Origin: Geomonas ferrireducens
Lineage (GTDB): Bacteria > Desulfobacterota > Desulfuromonadia > Geobacterales > Geobacteraceae
Direction: 5' to 3'
Length of the DNA stretch: 64,000 nt
NCBI RefSeq assembly: GCF_004917065.1
Contig: NZ_SSYA01000003.1
Span: forward strand, 332,318-396,317
Part shown: positions 45,458-55,935 of the stretch, one piece after another
How the letters are laid out: each line of letters starts with the position of its first letter
How positions within the stretch are numbered: position 1 is the first letter of the stretch
The notes under the pieces: generated by a model
What the model was told of the DNA's origin: nothing
The model's input: only the letters and a program-made list of their open reading frames with translations
Databases searched by the model: none
Made by a program: the position numbers and the translations under genes

Positions 45458-45486
45458 TTGACCGGGCACAGTAAACTTGCTAATAA
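45458..45486 (+). promoter_or_regulatory. Promoter for lysC
   Basis: TTGACC at 45458-45463, 17-base spacer, TAATAA at 45481-45486. The leader would be about 60 bases, too short for a lysine riboswitch. Confidence 0.6.
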
Positions 45487-45554
45487 AGTGTTTCCTATCG
45501 CCGGGAGCGAAGGTTCCGGGCGGATCAACAGCATATAGTACAAGGAGGACTGAC

Positions 45555-46772
45555 ATGGCTTTGGTGGTCCAAAAGTACGGCGGCACCTCGATGGGTTCCG
45601 TCGAACGAATTCGCAACGTCGCCAAGAGGGTGGCAAAAACCTACGACGCCGGCAACGACATGGTGGTAGTTGTCTCCGCCATGGCAGGTGAAACCAATAA
45701 ACTGGTTGCGCTTGCCAACGAGGTCTGCGAATTCCCGGACACCCGTGAATACGACGTACTCGTCGCGGCGGGGGAGCAGGTCTCCATCGCCCTTCTGGCC
45801 ATGTGCCTGAAAGCCATGGGGTACAAGGCGAAGTCCTACCTCGGGTTCCAGGTTCCCGTCCTCACCGATACCTCCTACAGCAAGGCCCGCATCGAGAGCA
45901 TCGACGACAAGAAGATGCGCGCCGATCTGAAAGAGGGGACCATCCTGATCGTCGCCGGCTTCCAGGGCGTAGACGAGTTCGGCAACGTCACCACCTTGGG
46001 GCGCGGCGGTTCGGACACCTCCGCGGTGGCGCTCGCCGCGGCGCTGAAAGCCGACGTCTGCGAGATCTTCACCGACGTGGACGGCGTCTACACCACCGAC
46101 CCGAACATCTGCAAGGACGCTAAAAAGATCGAGCGCATCTCCTACGAGGAGATGCTTGAGTTGGCGAGCCTCGGCGCGAAGGTGCTGCAGATCCGCTCCG
46201 TCGAGTTCGCCAGCAAGTACAACGTCGACGTGCACGTTCGCTCGAGCTTCAACGAAAATCTCGGAACCATGGTTACCAAGGAGGATAAAGAAATGGAAGC
46301 AGTGCTCGTCTCGGGTATCGCCTACGCCAAGGATGAAGTGAAGATCGCCGTCATGCAGGTGCCGGACAAGCCCGGGATCGCAGCGCAGATCCTTTCGCCG
46401 CTTTCCGACGCCAACATCTCCGTCGACATGATCGTCCAGAACGTGAGCGAGGCCGGTTCCACCGACTTCACCTTCACCGTGCCCCAGGCCGACTTCAAGA
46501 AGGCGCTTTCCATCACCAAGGAGACCGCCGCGGCGATCAACGCGAAAGAAGTTCTCTCCGACGAGAGCGTCACCAAGGTATCCATCGTCGGTCTCGGCAT
46601 GAGGAGCCACGCCGGTGTGGCCACCACCATGTTCCAGGCGCTCGCCAAGGAAGGGATCAACATCCAGATGATATCCACCTCCGAGATCAAGATCTCCGTC
46701 GTGGTCGACGCGAAATACACCGAGCTCGCCGTCCGCGTGCTGCACGACGCCTTCGGACTGGCCGGGAAATAA
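45555..46772 (+). CDS. lysC: Aspartate kinase
   Basis: A 405-residue monofunctional aspartokinase. It opens [19 protein letters not shown], has [30 protein letters not shown] and [13 protein letters not shown], and ends with two ACT domains (about 265-405) for feedback control. It makes aspartyl phosphate, the first step to lysine, threonine, methionine. ATG at 45555 follows AAGGAGGACTGAC. Followed by a heptamer repeat element and then cimA. Confidence 0.96.
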   Translation: MALVVQKYGGTSMGSVERIRNVAKRVAKTYDAGNDMVVVVSAMAGETNKLVALANEVCEFPDTREYDVLVAAGEQVSIALLAMCLKAMGYKAKSYLGFQVPVLTDTSYSKARIESIDDKKMRADLKEGTILIVAGFQGVDEFGNVTTLGRGGSDTSAVALAAALKADVCEIFTDVDGVYTTDPNICKDAKKIERISYEEMLELASLGAKVLQIRSVEFASKYNVDVHVRSSFNENLGTMVTKEDKEMEAVLVSGIAYAKDEVKIAVMQVPDKPGIAAQILSPLSDANISVDMIVQNVSEAGSTDFTFTVPQADFKKALSITKETAAAINAKEVLSDESVTKVSIVGLGMRSHAGVATTMFQALAKEGINIQMISTSEIKISVVVDAKYTELAVRVLHDAFGLAGK

Positions 46773-46776
46773 CACC

Positions 46777-46904
46777 CGTTCAACGTTCAACGTTCTGCGT
46801 TCCGGAACGTCCGGGCTTCGGCTTCGGGCGTTTTCGGTGCGGCGGGCGCGAACTTGAAGACGGCTTGGCTTTTGAATCGAACGTTGAACGTTGAACGTTG
46901 AACG
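46777..46904. repeat. GTTCAAC heptamer inverted repeat element, copy 2
   Basis: Arms 46777-46802 and 46879-46904, 26 bases each, complementary with two mismatches; 76-base GC-rich loop. It lies between lysC and cimA, which run in the same direction. Confidence 0.85.
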
Positions 46905-46928
46905 TCTTTTGTTGAAGTTGGGGGTGAT

Positions 46929-48515
46929 ATGAGTCTGGTGAAACTTTACGATACGACGCTTAGGGACGGTACGCAGGCGGAAGACATCTCTTTCCTGGTC
47001 GAGGACAAGATCCGCATCGCCCACAAACTGGACGAGTGCGGCATTCACTACATCGAAGGGGGATGGCCCGGCAGCAACCCGAAGGACGTCGCCTTCTTCA
47101 AGGACATCAGGAAGGAAAAGCTCATCCAGGCGAAGATCGCCGCTTTCGGCTCCACCCGCCGTGCGAAGATCACCCCCGATAAGGACCAGAACCTGCGCAC
47201 CCTGGTGGAGTCCAAGTCCGACGCCGCCACCATCTTCGGCAAGACCTGGGACTTCCACGTACACGAGGCGCTCAGGATCCCGCTCGAAGAGAACCTGGAG
47301 CTCATCTTCGACTCGCTGGAGTTCCTCAAGCAGAACATGCCGGAGGTCTTCTACGACGCCGAGCACTTCTTCGACGGTTACAAGTCCAACCCCGAGTACG
47401 CCATGAAGACGCTGCAGGCGGCCCAGCAGGCGGGTGCCGACTGCATCATCCTTTGCGACACCAACGGCGGCTCCATGCCGTACGAGATTGCGAGCATCGT
47501 GGAAGAGGTGAAGAAGGTCATCACCACGCCGCTCGGCATCCACGCTCACAACGACGGCGAGTGCGCCGTGGCCAACTCCATCATCTCTGTCCAGCAGGGT
47601 ATAGTGCAAGTGCAGGGGACCATCAACGGCTTCGGCGAGCGCTGCGGCAACGCGAACCTCTGCTCCATCATCCCGGCGCTCAAGGCGAAGATGAAGCGCG
47701 ACTGCATCTCGGACGCACAGATGAAGACGCTCAGGGACCTCTCCCGCTACGTCTACGAGCTGGCGAACCTTGCTCCCGACAAGCACCAGCCCTACGTCGG
47801 CAACTCCGCCTTCGCCCACAAGGGTGGCGTGCACGTCTCCGCGATCCAGCGCCATCCGGAGACCTACGAGCACATGCGCCCGGAACTGGTCGGGAACACG
47901 ACCCGCGTGCTGGTCTCCGACCTCTCCGGTCGCGCCAACATCCTCGCCAAGGCAACCGAGTTCAACATCAATCTGGACAGCAAGGATCCGGTGACCCTCG
48001 AGATCCTGGAAGACATCAAGGCGATGGAGAACCGCGGCTACCAGTTCGAAGGGGCAGAGGCCTCTTTCGAGCTCCTGATGAAGCGCGCCCTCGGCACGCA
48101 CCGCAAGTTCTTCTCCGTAATCGGCTTCCGCGTCATCGACGAGAAGCGGACCGAGGACGACCAGCCGATCTCCGAGGCGACCATCAAGGTCAAGGTCGGA
48201 GGGAAAATCGAGCATACCGCGTCCGAGGGGCACGGCCCGGTGAACGCCCTCGACAACGCGCTCAGAAAGGCGCTCGAGAAGTTCTACCCTAAGCTCAAGG
48301 ACGTGAAGCTGCACGATTACAAGGTCCGCGTGCTCCCGGCAGGGCAGGGGACCGCTTCTTCGATCCGCGTCCTAATCGAGAGCGGCGACAAGGAAGGGCG
48401 CTGGGGTACCGTCGGTGTCTCCAGCAACGTCATCGAGGCCTCCTACCAGGCCCTCATCGACGCCATCGAGTTCAAGCTGCACAAGGACGAGGAGACGGCG
48501 GCACCCAAGAAATGA
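46929..48515 (+). CDS. cimA: (R)-citramalate synthase
   Basis: A 528-residue protein of the DRE-TIM family: [48 protein letters not shown], then [15 protein letters not shown] and [10 protein letters not shown], then a C-terminal LeuA-type regulatory domain. The GWPGSNPKD segment and length fit citramalate synthase better than 2-isopropylmalate synthase. It joins pyruvate and acetyl-CoA for isoleucine synthesis without threonine, a route established in Geobacter. ATG at 46929 follows TTGGGGGTGAT. Stop overlaps the next start. Confidence 0.93.
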   Translation: MSLVKLYDTTLRDGTQAEDISFLVEDKIRIAHKLDECGIHYIEGGWPGSNPKDVAFFKDIRKEKLIQAKIAAFGSTRRAKITPDKDQNLRTLVESKSDAATIFGKTWDFHVHEALRIPLEENLELIFDSLEFLKQNMPEVFYDAEHFFDGYKSNPEYAMKTLQAAQQAGADCIILCDTNGGSMPYEIASIVEEVKKVITTPLGIHAHNDGECAVANSIISVQQGIVQVQGTINGFGERCGNANLCSIIPALKAKMKRDCISDAQMKTLRDLSRYVYELANLAPDKHQPYVGNSAFAHKGGVHVSAIQRHPETYEHMRPELVGNTTRVLVSDLSGRANILAKATEFNINLDSKDPVTLEILEDIKAMENRGYQFEGAEASFELLMKRALGTHRKFFSVIGFRVIDEKRTEDDQPISEATIKVKVGGKIEHTASEGHGPVNALDNALRKALEKFYPKLKDVKLHDYKVRVLPAGQGTASSIRVLIESGDKEGRWGTVGVSSNVIEASYQALIDAIEFKLHKDEETAAPKK

Positions 48516-49069
48516 TGCCGAGGAGCCAGCGACTCGCCCTATGGTGTCTCGCCCTGGCCCTCACCCTCCCGCTTTACATCAAAGGCCGCATCCCCACCCC
48601 GAAAGGTGAGGACGCGGCCTTTTCTCGTTTCACCGGGCAGACCGTGACGGTACGCCTGGCGGGAGACCTGCCGCGTCCCGGCGTCTATCGCCTCCCTAAG
48701 GGGGTAGATGCGGGCGCCGCCATTAAAATGACGCTCCCTTTCGCCGAGGTTGCGGCGAGCGTCAGAAGATCCGACAGTCACGTGCTTGCCAACGGGGATA
48801 TCGTCACCTTTAGCCGGGATAAATCTGGTAAGTATCAGTTTTTATTGAACATGATGGGCGCCAAGGAGCGTATGCTCCTCGGCGTGCCGCTGGACCCGGA
48901 CCTGTTGAGTGAGGCCGAATGGTCCCTCCTGCCGGGGATCGGGACGGCACTTTCCCGGCGCATCATCGAAGACCGTCAGGAAAATGGCGCTTTCGGCACC
49001 GTGGACGGGTTGCTGCGGGTGTCGGGGATCGGCCCTGGCAAGCTTGCAGCGATTAAAAGATACTTTTAA
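48512..49069 (+). CDS. ComEA-like helix-hairpin-helix protein
   Basis: A 185-residue protein. An N-terminal hydrophobic segment ([16 protein letters not shown]) is followed by an SLBB-like domain ([23 protein letters not shown]) and C-terminal helix-hairpin-helix motifs ([39 protein letters not shown]). This is the layout of ComEA-type DNA-binding proteins that take up DNA in the periplasm; a general DNA-binding role is also possible. ATG at 48512 overlaps the cimA stop. Confidence 0.82.
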   Translation: MMPRSQRLALWCLALALTLPLYIKGRIPTPKGEDAAFSRFTGQTVTVRLAGDLPRPGVYRLPKGVDAGAAIKMTLPFAEVAASVRRSDSHVLANGDIVTFSRDKSGKYQFLLNMMGAKERMLLGVPLDPDLLSEAEWSLLPGIGTALSRRIIEDRQENGAFGTVDGLLRVSGIGPGKLAAIKRYF

Positions 49070-49223
49070 TGCGCCGCAACAGGGCCTTTTTGCGAAGGTT
49101 CTTTTCGAAAAGGAGTAACTCTAGCATTACAACCTTCTCATATCTTCCTCCTTGGCATGTTAGGTGAAATATACGAACCCACATGAAGTTCTTTAATCAA
49201 CTTTCTGTTGGGAGGTATGGCTT

Positions 49224-49379
49224 ATGAAATGCCCTAAATGCAAAGGTAGGATGTTTGCCGAGAAATATTACGACTTCGTGAGATCGTTCGACGCCTGGAA
49301 GTGCACCTGCTGCGGCGAGGTGCTCGATCCGACCATCCTGGCCAACAGGGCAAGGAACTTCAACAGCCTCCTCGGCTGA
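49224..49379 (+). CDS. 51-residue zinc-ribbon protein
   Basis: MKCPKCKGRMFAEKYYDFVR..., with two CxxC pairs (CPKC and CTCC) that would bind one zinc. ATG at 49224 follows GGGAGGTATGGCTT, and a terminator follows. Small proteins of this kind are common in Geobacter, with no assigned function; nucleic-acid or protein binding is likely. Confidence 0.75.
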   Translation: MKCPKCKGRMFAEKYYDFVRSFDAWKCTCCGEVLDPTILANRARNFNSLLG

Positions 49380-49403
49380 TACTGAAACGATAAAAGAACA
49401 GCG

Positions 49404-49437
49404 AAGGGGGACCGCTTAAGCGGCCCCCCTTTTTTTC
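49404..49437 (+). terminator. Rho-independent terminator after the zinc-ribbon gene
   Basis: Stem AAGGGGG-CCGC with GCGG-CCCCCTT around TTAA, one mismatch, then seven T or more. Confidence 0.88.
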
Positions 49438-49452
49438 TTGCTGATTTTGGGC

Positions 49453-49481
49453 TTGACAGCTCCTGGCCGGTCCGTTATAAA
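49453..49481 (+). promoter_or_regulatory. Near-consensus promoter of the Rrf2 gene
   Basis: TTGACA at 49453-49458, 17-base spacer, TATAAA at 49476-49481. An imperfect dyad GGGATC-AAATT-GGTCCT (49483-49499) lies directly downstream, a typical place for an autoregulatory operator. Confidence 0.7.
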
Positions 49482-49512
49482 AGGGATCAAATTGGTCCTA
49501 AAGGTGTTTTTT

Positions 49513-49929
49513 ATGATGGAACTAACCCGCAAGGGAGAATACGCAATCCGCGGCATCATCTATCTGGCCCAGCAGCCGCCGGGTCGGGTTTCGCTTATCA
49601 GTGAGATCGCCGCCGCCGCGGAAGTCCCGCAGACTTTCCTGGCCAAGATATTCCAGAGCTTCGCTAAGCTTGGTCTGGTCACCTCTTCGCGCGGTACCGG
49701 GGGGGGCTTTGTCCTGGCACGCCCCGCGTCCACCATAACCCTGCGCGAGGTGGTCGAGGCGGTCGAGGGACCTATCCTGCCTAACCGCTGCCTCTTGGGC
49801 AGTGCCTGTGACCGTGGCGGCCCCTGCCGCGTCCACGCCGTCTGGAAACAGGTGCAGACCGAGGTGGTCTCCATTTTGGACGCCGTAACCATCGATACCC
49901 TCGCACGCAGCCCTAATTGTAAAGGTTAA
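49513..49929 (+). CDS. Rrf2-family iron-sulfur transcription regulator
   Basis: A 138-residue protein. The winged helix-turn-helix (MELTRKGEYAIRGIIYLAQ, PQTFLAKIFQSFAKLGLVTSSRGTGGGFVLARP) is typical of Rrf2. Three cysteines C-x5-C-x5-C occur in RCLLGSACDRGGPC, as in IscR and NsrR, so it should hold an iron-sulfur cluster that senses oxygen, NO or cluster status. It lies 121 bases before cydAB, which makes control of that operon likely. ATG at 49513 follows AAGGTG. Confidence 0.92.
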   Translation: MMELTRKGEYAIRGIIYLAQQPPGRVSLISEIAAAAEVPQTFLAKIFQSFAKLGLVTSSRGTGGGFVLARPASTITLREVVEAVEGPILPNRCLLGSACDRGGPCRVHAVWKQVQTEVVSILDAVTIDTLARSPNCKG

Positions 49930-50050
49930 ATTTTTTTGTAAATAATTAGGATAAAGAAGGTCCTGTTTGTCTTTTGTGAGCATTAATATCAACAACGGCT
50001 GAGCCGGCCCCACAGGCCAAAAGTTTCAATTTAATCAAAGGAGCGAAAAA

Positions 50051-51394
50051 ATGGATGTACTAACCCTGAGCAGGCTGCAATTTGCCGTCACCAGCATGTT
50101 CCACTTCATCTTCGTCCCGCTGACCCTCGGGCTCTCGGTCTTCGTGGCCATGGTCGAGACCCGCTACGTCCTGAGCGGCAATGAGATGTACAAGAGGATG
50201 GCCAAGTTCTGGGGCAAGCTGTTCCTGATCAACTTCGCGCTGGGCGTGGTGACCGGCATCACCCTGGAGTTCCAGTTCGGCATGAACTGGGCTGAATACT
50301 CCCGGTACGTCGGGGACATCTTCGGGGCGCCCTTGGCCATCGAGGCCACCGTGGCGTTCTTCATGGAGTCGGTGTTCATCGGCGTGTGGGCCTTCGGATG
50401 GAACAAGGTCGGCAGGAGGTTTCATGCCTTCTCGATCTGGATGGTCGCGCTTGCCACGAACCTTTCCGGCCTCTGGATCCTGCTGGCCAACGGCTGGATG
50501 CAGCACCCGGTAGGGTACGTGCTCAGGAACGGCCGCGCCGAGATGGTTGATTTTCTTGCCCTCATCACCAACCCGTTCGGTCTGTTGAAGTTCGGGCACC
50601 AGATCGTCTCCGGCTACACCGTCGCAGCTTTCTTCGTCATGGGCATCTCCGCCTACCACCTGCTGAAGGCACGCAACCGCGAGTTTTTCAAGGCATCCTT
50701 CACCATGGCTGCCGGTTTTGCCCTCTTCGCCACCATCATGGTGGCGGTGGTCGGCGACTTCCATGCCGCCGACGTTGCCAAAACCCAGCCGGCCAAGTTT
50801 GCCGCCATGGAGGCGGTTTGGAACACCTGTAACAACGCTCCCATGCACCTGATCGCCTTCCCGGACGCGAAGAACGAGTGCAACCTGGTGTCCGCGCTTC
50901 CGGTCCCGGGGCTTTTGAGCTTCCTTGCCTTCCACGACTCCAACGCGGAGATCCGCGGCATCACATCTTTCCCGAAGGACGAGCGCCCGCCGGTACTGCC
51001 GGTCTTCCTGAGCTTCCGACTTATGGTCGGGCTCGGCACCTTCTTCATCGTGGTCGCTGCCGCCGCGTTCTTCCTCGCCAAGAACGGCCTCCTCGAGAAG
51101 TACCCCCTGTTCCTGAAACTGCTGGTCCTGATCATCCCGCTTCCGTACATCGCGAACCAGCTCGGCTGGATCGTATCCGAGCTTGGAAGGCAGCCCTGGA
51201 TCGTGTACGGGCTGATGAAGACCTCCGACGCGGTTTCCAAATCGCTCGAGATGTCGCAGGTGGTCGGGTCGCTGGCAGGCTTCACGCTCCTTTACGGCCT
51301 GCTGGGCTTCGTGGACATCTACCTGTTGGTCAAGTTCGCCCGTAAAGGGCCTGAAGAAACTCATGTCGGCGCCACCGGCGCGTTCGGGAACTAG
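50051..51394 (+). CDS. cydA: Cytochrome bd oxidase subunit I
   Basis: A 447-residue membrane protein. SRLQFAVTSMFHFIFVPLTLGLSV contains the haem b595 histidine; the GRQPW motif is in SELGRQPWIVYGLM; GWNKVGRRFHAF is conserved. The quinol loop is short, as in the short-Q-loop group. It oxidises quinol and reduces oxygen with high affinity and does not pump protons. ATG at 50051 follows AAAGGAGCG. cydB follows after nine bases. Confidence 0.95.
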   Translation: MDVLTLSRLQFAVTSMFHFIFVPLTLGLSVFVAMVETRYVLSGNEMYKRMAKFWGKLFLINFALGVVTGITLEFQFGMNWAEYSRYVGDIFGAPLAIEATVAFFMESVFIGVWAFGWNKVGRRFHAFSIWMVALATNLSGLWILLANGWMQHPVGYVLRNGRAEMVDFLALITNPFGLLKFGHQIVSGYTVAAFFVMGISAYHLLKARNREFFKASFTMAAGFALFATIMVAVVGDFHAADVAKTQPAKFAAMEAVWNTCNNAPMHLIAFPDAKNECNLVSALPVPGLLSFLAFHDSNAEIRGITSFPKDERPPVLPVFLSFRLMVGLGTFFIVVAAAAFFLAKNGLLEKYPLFLKLLVLIIPLPYIANQLGWIVSELGRQPWIVYGLMKTSDAVSKSLEMSQVVGSLAGFTLLYGLLGFVDIYLLVKFARKGPEETHVGATGAFGN

Positions 51395-51403
51395 GGGGAA
51401 ACA

Positions 51404-52432
51404 ATGGATCTGCATATCGTATGGTTTGTACTTTGGGGTGTCCTCTGGGCCGTTTACTTCATGCTCGACGGTTTCGTGCTCGGCGCCGGGATGCTGCACC
51501 GCGTCCTCGGTAGAAACGACAGCGACCGCCGCGTAATCATCAACAGCTTCGGCCCGGTGTGGGACGGTAACGAGGTCTGGCTGATCACTGCCGGCGGTGC
51601 CACCTTCGCCGCGTTTCCGACCACCTACGCCCTCATGTTCAGCTACCTGTACACGCCGCTGCTGCTCCTTCTCTTCGCGCTCATCGTGCGCGGGGTCTCC
51701 TTCGAGTTCCGCAGCAAGGAGGAAGGGGCCGCCTGGAGGGGGTGCTGGGACTGGGCCATCGTCCTTTCCAGCTTCATCCCGGCCCTTCTCTTCGGCGTCG
51801 CCTTCGGCAACATCTTCTCCGGTCTTCCGATGGACCAGGCCGGCTACCACGGCTCGCTTTTGGCTCTTCTGAACCCTTACGGCATCGTGAGCGGGCTTCT
51901 CTTCGTGATGCTCTTCGCCGAGCATGGCGCCCTCTACGTCGCCGTGAAGAGCACCGGGGATCTGAGCCATCGTGCCGAGAACCTCGCGAAGACCCTGTGG
52001 GTACCGCTTTTGCTGGTCGCGGTCCTGTTCCTTGGCTACACGAACTTCGCCACCAAGCTCTACGACAACTACCTCAAGGCGCCGGTCTTCCTCGTCGTGC
52101 CGCTCCTTGCGGTGGGCGCGCTGGTCGGGGTGCGCATGTTCCTGGGTGCTGGGAACGCACTTAGCGCCTTCGCCGCCTCCTGCGTCACCATCCTGGGCGT
52201 GGTGGGTACCGGCGTCATCGGGCTCTTCCCCAACCTCATCCCGTCGAGCCTGGATGCGCTTTACAGCCTCACCATCTACAACAGCTCCTCCTCCGAGTAC
52301 ACGCTGAAGATCATGACCACGGTCGCCTTCATCTTCGTGCCGATCGTGATCCTGTACAAGATCTGGGTCTACCGGCTCTTCAGGGAGCGGGTCACCGCCG
52401 AAGCGGTCGCCGCCGATCACGAGGCCTACTAG
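51404..52432 (+). CDS. cydB: Cytochrome bd oxidase subunit II
   Basis: A 342-residue membrane protein with YFMLDGFVLGAGMLHRVLGRND, FGPVWDGNEVWLITAGGATFAAFP and VRGVSFEFRSKEE, all conserved in CydB. Partner of CydA. No cydX-like small gene was found after it. A strong terminator follows. Confidence 0.95.
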   Translation: MDLHIVWFVLWGVLWAVYFMLDGFVLGAGMLHRVLGRNDSDRRVIINSFGPVWDGNEVWLITAGGATFAAFPTTYALMFSYLYTPLLLLLFALIVRGVSFEFRSKEEGAAWRGCWDWAIVLSSFIPALLFGVAFGNIFSGLPMDQAGYHGSLLALLNPYGIVSGLLFVMLFAEHGALYVAVKSTGDLSHRAENLAKTLWVPLLLVAVLFLGYTNFATKLYDNYLKAPVFLVVPLLAVGALVGVRMFLGAGNALSAFAASCVTILGVVGTGVIGLFPNLIPSSLDALYSLTIYNSSSSEYTLKIMTTVAFIFVPIVILYKIWVYRLFRERVTAEAVAADHEAY

Positions 52433-52446
52433 CACGCTCCTTCATG

Positions 52447-52478
52447 GCCGCCCCCCACGCAAAGGGGGGCGGCTTTTC
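52447..52478 (+). terminator. Rho-independent terminator after cydB
   Basis: Perfect 10-bp stem GCCGCCCCCC (52447-52456) with GGGGGGCGGC (52464-52473), then TTTTCC and further T. Confidence 0.9.
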
Positions 52479-52545
52479 CATTTTTCGGGGGTGATCGGGG
52501 TGCACACCGTTGCCGCTAAGCGATTAAAGCGAAACCATTTCTATA

Positions 52546-52575
52546 TTGACAAATTCCCGTCCCCTTTGCTACTTT
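52546..52575 (+). promoter_or_regulatory. Promoter for tig-clpPX
   Basis: TTGACA at 52546-52551, 18-base spacer, TACTTT at 52570-52575. The leader to the tig start is about 170 bases, long enough for regulation. Confidence 0.55.
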
Positions 52576-52751
52576 ACCCTCTTGTCGTGCCCCTAAGCGA
52601 ACAGCTCCGGTGCCCATACCCCTTCCGGGGAGGCAGCTTTTCTAGCGGATGCCCCGACAGAACCCGTCCCACAACTCCCCCCCAGACAACCATGCACGAG
52701 GCGTTACGGCAGAGAGGCTGCCATATAAAGTGAACAAAGAGAGGACTTTTC

Positions 52752-54068
52752 ATGCAGATCAACGTTGAATCGGTCAACAGCATCAAGAAGAAGCTGAACT
52801 TCGAAATTCCGGCGGATAAAGTTTCTGCTGAAGTCGACAAGGCTTATGCCGAAATAAGGAAGCATGCCGCCATCAAAGGGTTCCGCAAGGGCAAGGTCCC
52901 GATGAGCCTGATAGAGAAGCATTACGGCGAGAAGATGGCCGAGGACGTCGTGAAAAACCTCATCAGCGACACCTACTTCAAGGCGGTGAGCGAGCATGGC
53001 ATTGAAGCGGTCGCCTATCCGGTGATCGAGAACGAGCCCCTCAAGAAAGGTGAACCGTTCAAGTACTCCGCTACCGTGGAAGTATTCCCGAAGGTGGAGC
53101 TCAAGGAGTATCTCGACCTCGAGGTGCAGAAAGAGAAGCTCGAACTCGATGCCGCCGTGGTCGACGCCCGTCTCAAGGAGATGCAGGAGCGCATGGCCCA
53201 GTTGGCGCCCGCCCCGGAAGGGCACGCAGCTCAGCTTGGCGACTTCGTGACCTTCGATTTCAAGGGTTCCATGGACGGCGTTCCGTTCGAAGGCGGGGCC
53301 GCTGAGGATTTCCAGCTGGAGCTCGGCTCCGGTCGTTTCATCCCGGGCTTTGAAGAGCAGATGGTCGGCCTGACCACCGGTGCAGCCACCACCATCACGG
53401 TTACCTTCCCCGAGGGGTATGGTTCCGCCGAGCTCGCCGGCAAGCCGGCTCAGTTCGAGATCGTCGTCAAGGAGATCAAGAGCAAGGAACTGCCCGAACT
53501 GAACGACGAATTCGCCAAGGAGTTCGGCGAGGAGTTCGAGACCCTGGACCTTTTGAAGGCGAAACTCGCCGAGATGAACCAGGCCCAGGAAGAGGCACGC
53601 ATCGCCGGCGACCTGCGCGAGCGCGTCTTCAGGGCTCTGGTTCAGAAGAACGACCTTGAGGTCCCGGAGGCCATGGTGGATCGCCAGGTGCAGATGATGC
53701 TGGACAACACCAAGCAGCGCCTCGCCTCCCAGCGTATGTCCCTGGAGATGATGGGGATGACCGACGATAGCTACAAAGCCCAGTTCCGCGGCGTGGCCAA
53801 GGATCAGGTAAAGGGCTCCCTCATCGTCGACGCCGTCGCCGAGAAGGAAGGGATTCAGTTGACCGAGGAGGAGTTCGAGGCTCAGCTCGAGCAGATCTCG
53901 GCGCAGACCGGCCAGCCGATCGAGAAGGTGCAGCAGCTTTACAAGACTAACGAAAGGGCCAAGGACAGCCTCATGGCCCAGATGCGGGAAGACAAGGCGG
54001 TGCAGTTCATCATCGGACGCGCCAAAGTAACCGAGGTTCCCAAGGCGGAAATCGCCGAAAACAAATAG
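52752..54068 (+). CDS. tig: Trigger factor
   Basis: A 438-residue ribosome-bound chaperone. The N-terminal domain has [19 protein letters not shown] (ribosome-binding loop GFRKGKVP), the FKBP-like peptidyl-prolyl isomerase domain has [20 protein letters not shown], and the C-terminal helical domain ends AEIAENK. It aids folding of nascent chains. ATG at 52752 follows GAGAGGAC. clpP follows after eight bases. Confidence 0.96.
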   Translation: MQINVESVNSIKKKLNFEIPADKVSAEVDKAYAEIRKHAAIKGFRKGKVPMSLIEKHYGEKMAEDVVKNLISDTYFKAVSEHGIEAVAYPVIENEPLKKGEPFKYSATVEVFPKVELKEYLDLEVQKEKLELDAAVVDARLKEMQERMAQLAPAPEGHAAQLGDFVTFDFKGSMDGVPFEGGAAEDFQLELGSGRFIPGFEEQMVGLTTGAATTITVTFPEGYGSAELAGKPAQFEIVVKEIKSKELPELNDEFAKEFGEEFETLDLLKAKLAEMNQAQEEARIAGDLRERVFRALVQKNDLEVPEAMVDRQVQMMLDNTKQRLASQRMSLEMMGMTDDSYKAQFRGVAKDQVKGSLIVDAVAEKEGIQLTEEEFEAQLEQISAQTGQPIEKVQQLYKTNERAKDSLMAQMREDKAVQFIIGRAKVTEVPKAEIAENK

Positions 54069-54076
54069 GAGATTCC

Positions 54077-54676
54077 ATGCTGGTACCGATAGTAGTGGAG
54101 CAGACGGGAAGGGGCGAGCGGTCGTACGACATCTACTCGCGCCTTCTGAAGGACAGGATCATCTTTCTTGGGGGCGGCATCGACGATAACGTCGCCAACC
54201 TGGTGATTGCCCAGCTCCTCTTCCTTGAGGCCGAGGATCCGGACAAGGATATCCACCTGTACATCAACTCTCCCGGCGGTGTGGTCACCGCCGGGATGGC
54301 GATTTACGACACCATGCGCTACATCAAGGCGCCGGTATCCACCATCTGCATCGGGCAGGCGGCCTCCATGGGGGCGTTCCTGCTTTCCGGCGGTGAGAAG
54401 GGGAAACGCTTCTCGCTCGCCAACTCGCGCATCATGATCCACCAGCCGCTGGGCGGGTTCCAGGGGCAGGCGACGGACATCCACATCCACGCCAAGGAAA
54501 TCCTGCGCATGAAGGACCAGCTGAACGAGCTTCTGGCCGAGCACACCGGTCAGAGCGTCGAGAAGGTGGCCGCCGACACCGAGCGCGACTATTTCATGTC
54601 GGGCGAAGAGGCGAAGGCCTATGGTATTATAGATGCCATCGTGACCAGAAACGTAGTCACCGGAGGTGCCAATTGA
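54077..54676 (+). CDS. clpP: ATP-dependent Clp protease proteolytic subunit
   Basis: A 199-residue serine protease. Catalytic Ser 97 in [11 protein letters not shown], His 122 in [10 protein letters not shown]; the aspartate follows in the usual place. It opens [33 protein letters not shown]. It forms the ClpXP degradation chamber with the next gene. Overlaps clpX by four bases. Confidence 0.97.
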   Translation: MLVPIVVEQTGRGERSYDIYSRLLKDRIIFLGGGIDDNVANLVIAQLLFLEAEDPDKDIHLYINSPGGVVTAGMAIYDTMRYIKAPVSTICIGQAASMGAFLLSGGEKGKRFSLANSRIMIHQPLGGFQGQATDIHIHAKEILRMKDQLNELLAEHTGQSVEKVAADTERDYFMSGEEAKAYGIIDAIVTRNVVTGGAN

Positions 54677-55926
54677 GCAGAAGAGATGACCGTTCCGATA
54701 CGCTGATCTGTTCCTTTTGCGGGAAGAGCCAGGAAGAGGTGAAGAAGCTTATTGCCGGGCCGACGGTCTACATCTGCGACGAATGCATCGAGCTTTGCAA
54801 CGACATCATCGCGGAGGAGTCCAAGCTTGAAGACGCAACGGGTCCCGACGTGAGGAAGCTTCCCAAACCGCAGGAGATCAAGGAGGTCCTGGACGAGTAC
54901 GTCATCGGCCAGGAACGCGCCAAGAAGGTCCTTGCCGTCGCGGTGTACAACCACTACAAGCGCGTCGAGGCGCCCGTGAAAGCGGGGGACGTCGAGATGC
55001 AGAAGAGCAACATCCTGCTTCTGGGCCCCACCGGCTCGGGCAAGACCCTGCTCGCCCAGACCCTGGCCCGCATCCTCAAGGTCCCCTTTGCCATGGCGGA
55101 CGCGACCAACCTGACCGAAGCGGGCTACGTGGGCGAGGACGTCGAGAACATCATCCTCACCCTGTTGCAGGCCGCCGACTACGACGTCGAGAAGGCACAG
55201 AAGGGGATCATCTACATCGATGAGATCGACAAGATCGCCAGGAAGTCCGATTCCCCCTCCATCACCCGCGACGTGTCGGGCGAAGGTGTGCAGCAGGCGC
55301 TTTTAAAGATCATCGAAGGGACCGTCGCCAGCGTGCCTCCCAAGGGGGGACGCAAGCACCCGCAGCAGGAGTTCCTGAAGGTCGACACGACCAACATCCT
55401 CTTCATCTGCGGCGGCGCCTTCCCGGGCCTCGACAGCGTCATTCAGCAGAGGATCGGCGTGAAGACGCTCGGCTTCGGCGCCGACGTCAAGAAGAAGGTC
55501 GAGAAGAAGGCGGGCGAGCTCCTGGCCGGGGTGACTCCTGAGGACCTCCTGAAGTTCGGCTTCATCCCCGAGTTCGTCGGGCGTCTCCCCATGCTCGCCT
55601 CGCTTTCAGAGCTGGACGAGGAGGCTATGGTGCAGATCCTCAAGGAACCGAAAAACGCGCTGATCAAGCAGTACCAGAAGCTGTTCGAGATGGAGCACGT
55701 GAAGCTCAAGTTCACCGACGGCTCCATGATCGCCATCGCCCGCGAAGCGCTCAAGAGAAAGACCGGCGCCCGCGGCCTCCGTTCCATCCTGGAGAACGCC
55801 ATGCTCGACATCATGTACGAGATCCCGTCCCAGAGCATGGTGAAGGAGGTGGTCATCAGCGAAGAGGTGATCTACAACAAGGAAAAACCGATCATCGTCT
55901 ACGAGAACGTGGCGGAAAGCGCCTAA
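54673..55926 (+). CDS. clpX: Clp protease ATPase subunit ClpX
   Basis: A 417-residue AAA+ unfoldase. The zinc domain has [14 protein letters not shown] and CDECIELC. Walker A is [15 protein letters not shown] and Walker [12 protein letters not shown]; the IGF-type loop that docks on ClpP (GFGAD) is present. Start is TTG at 54673 after CGGAGGTGCC, overlapping the clpP stop. lon follows after nine bases. Confidence 0.97.
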   Translation: MSRRDDRSDTLICSFCGKSQEEVKKLIAGPTVYICDECIELCNDIIAEESKLEDATGPDVRKLPKPQEIKEVLDEYVIGQERAKKVLAVAVYNHYKRVEAPVKAGDVEMQKSNILLLGPTGSGKTLLAQTLARILKVPFAMADATNLTEAGYVGEDVENIILTLLQAADYDVEKAQKGIIYIDEIDKIARKSDSPSITRDVSGEGVQQALLKIIEGTVASVPPKGGRKHPQQEFLKVDTTNILFICGGAFPGLDSVIQQRIGVKTLGFGADVKKKVEKKAGELLAGVTPEDLLKFGFIPEFVGRLPMLASLSELDEEAMVQILKEPKNALIKQYQKLFEMEHVKLKFTDGSMIAIAREALKRKTGARGLRSILENAMLDIMYEIPSQSMVKEVVISEEVIYNKEKPIIVYENVAESA

Positions 55927-55935
55927 CAGGACAAT

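Larger units (their letters stand above)
52433..52751. other. 319-base gap between cydB and tig
   Basis: Besides the cydB terminator and the tig promoter (listed separately) it has no gene or repeat that I can support. Confidence 0.5.

Noticed and set aside
45487-45554. Lysine riboswitch before lysC
   Set aside because: The leader between the promoter and the ATG is only about 60 bases, too short for the aptamer.
45525-48314. 929-codon open frame on the minus strand opposite lysC and cimA
   Set aside because: It covers two well-conserved plus-strand genes and an intergenic repeat; its composition is that of a GC-rich shadow frame.
50060-52435. 791-codon open frame on the minus strand opposite cydAB
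   Set aside because: Same reason; the Asp/Glu/His-rich translation mirrors membrane-protein codons and no domain is present.
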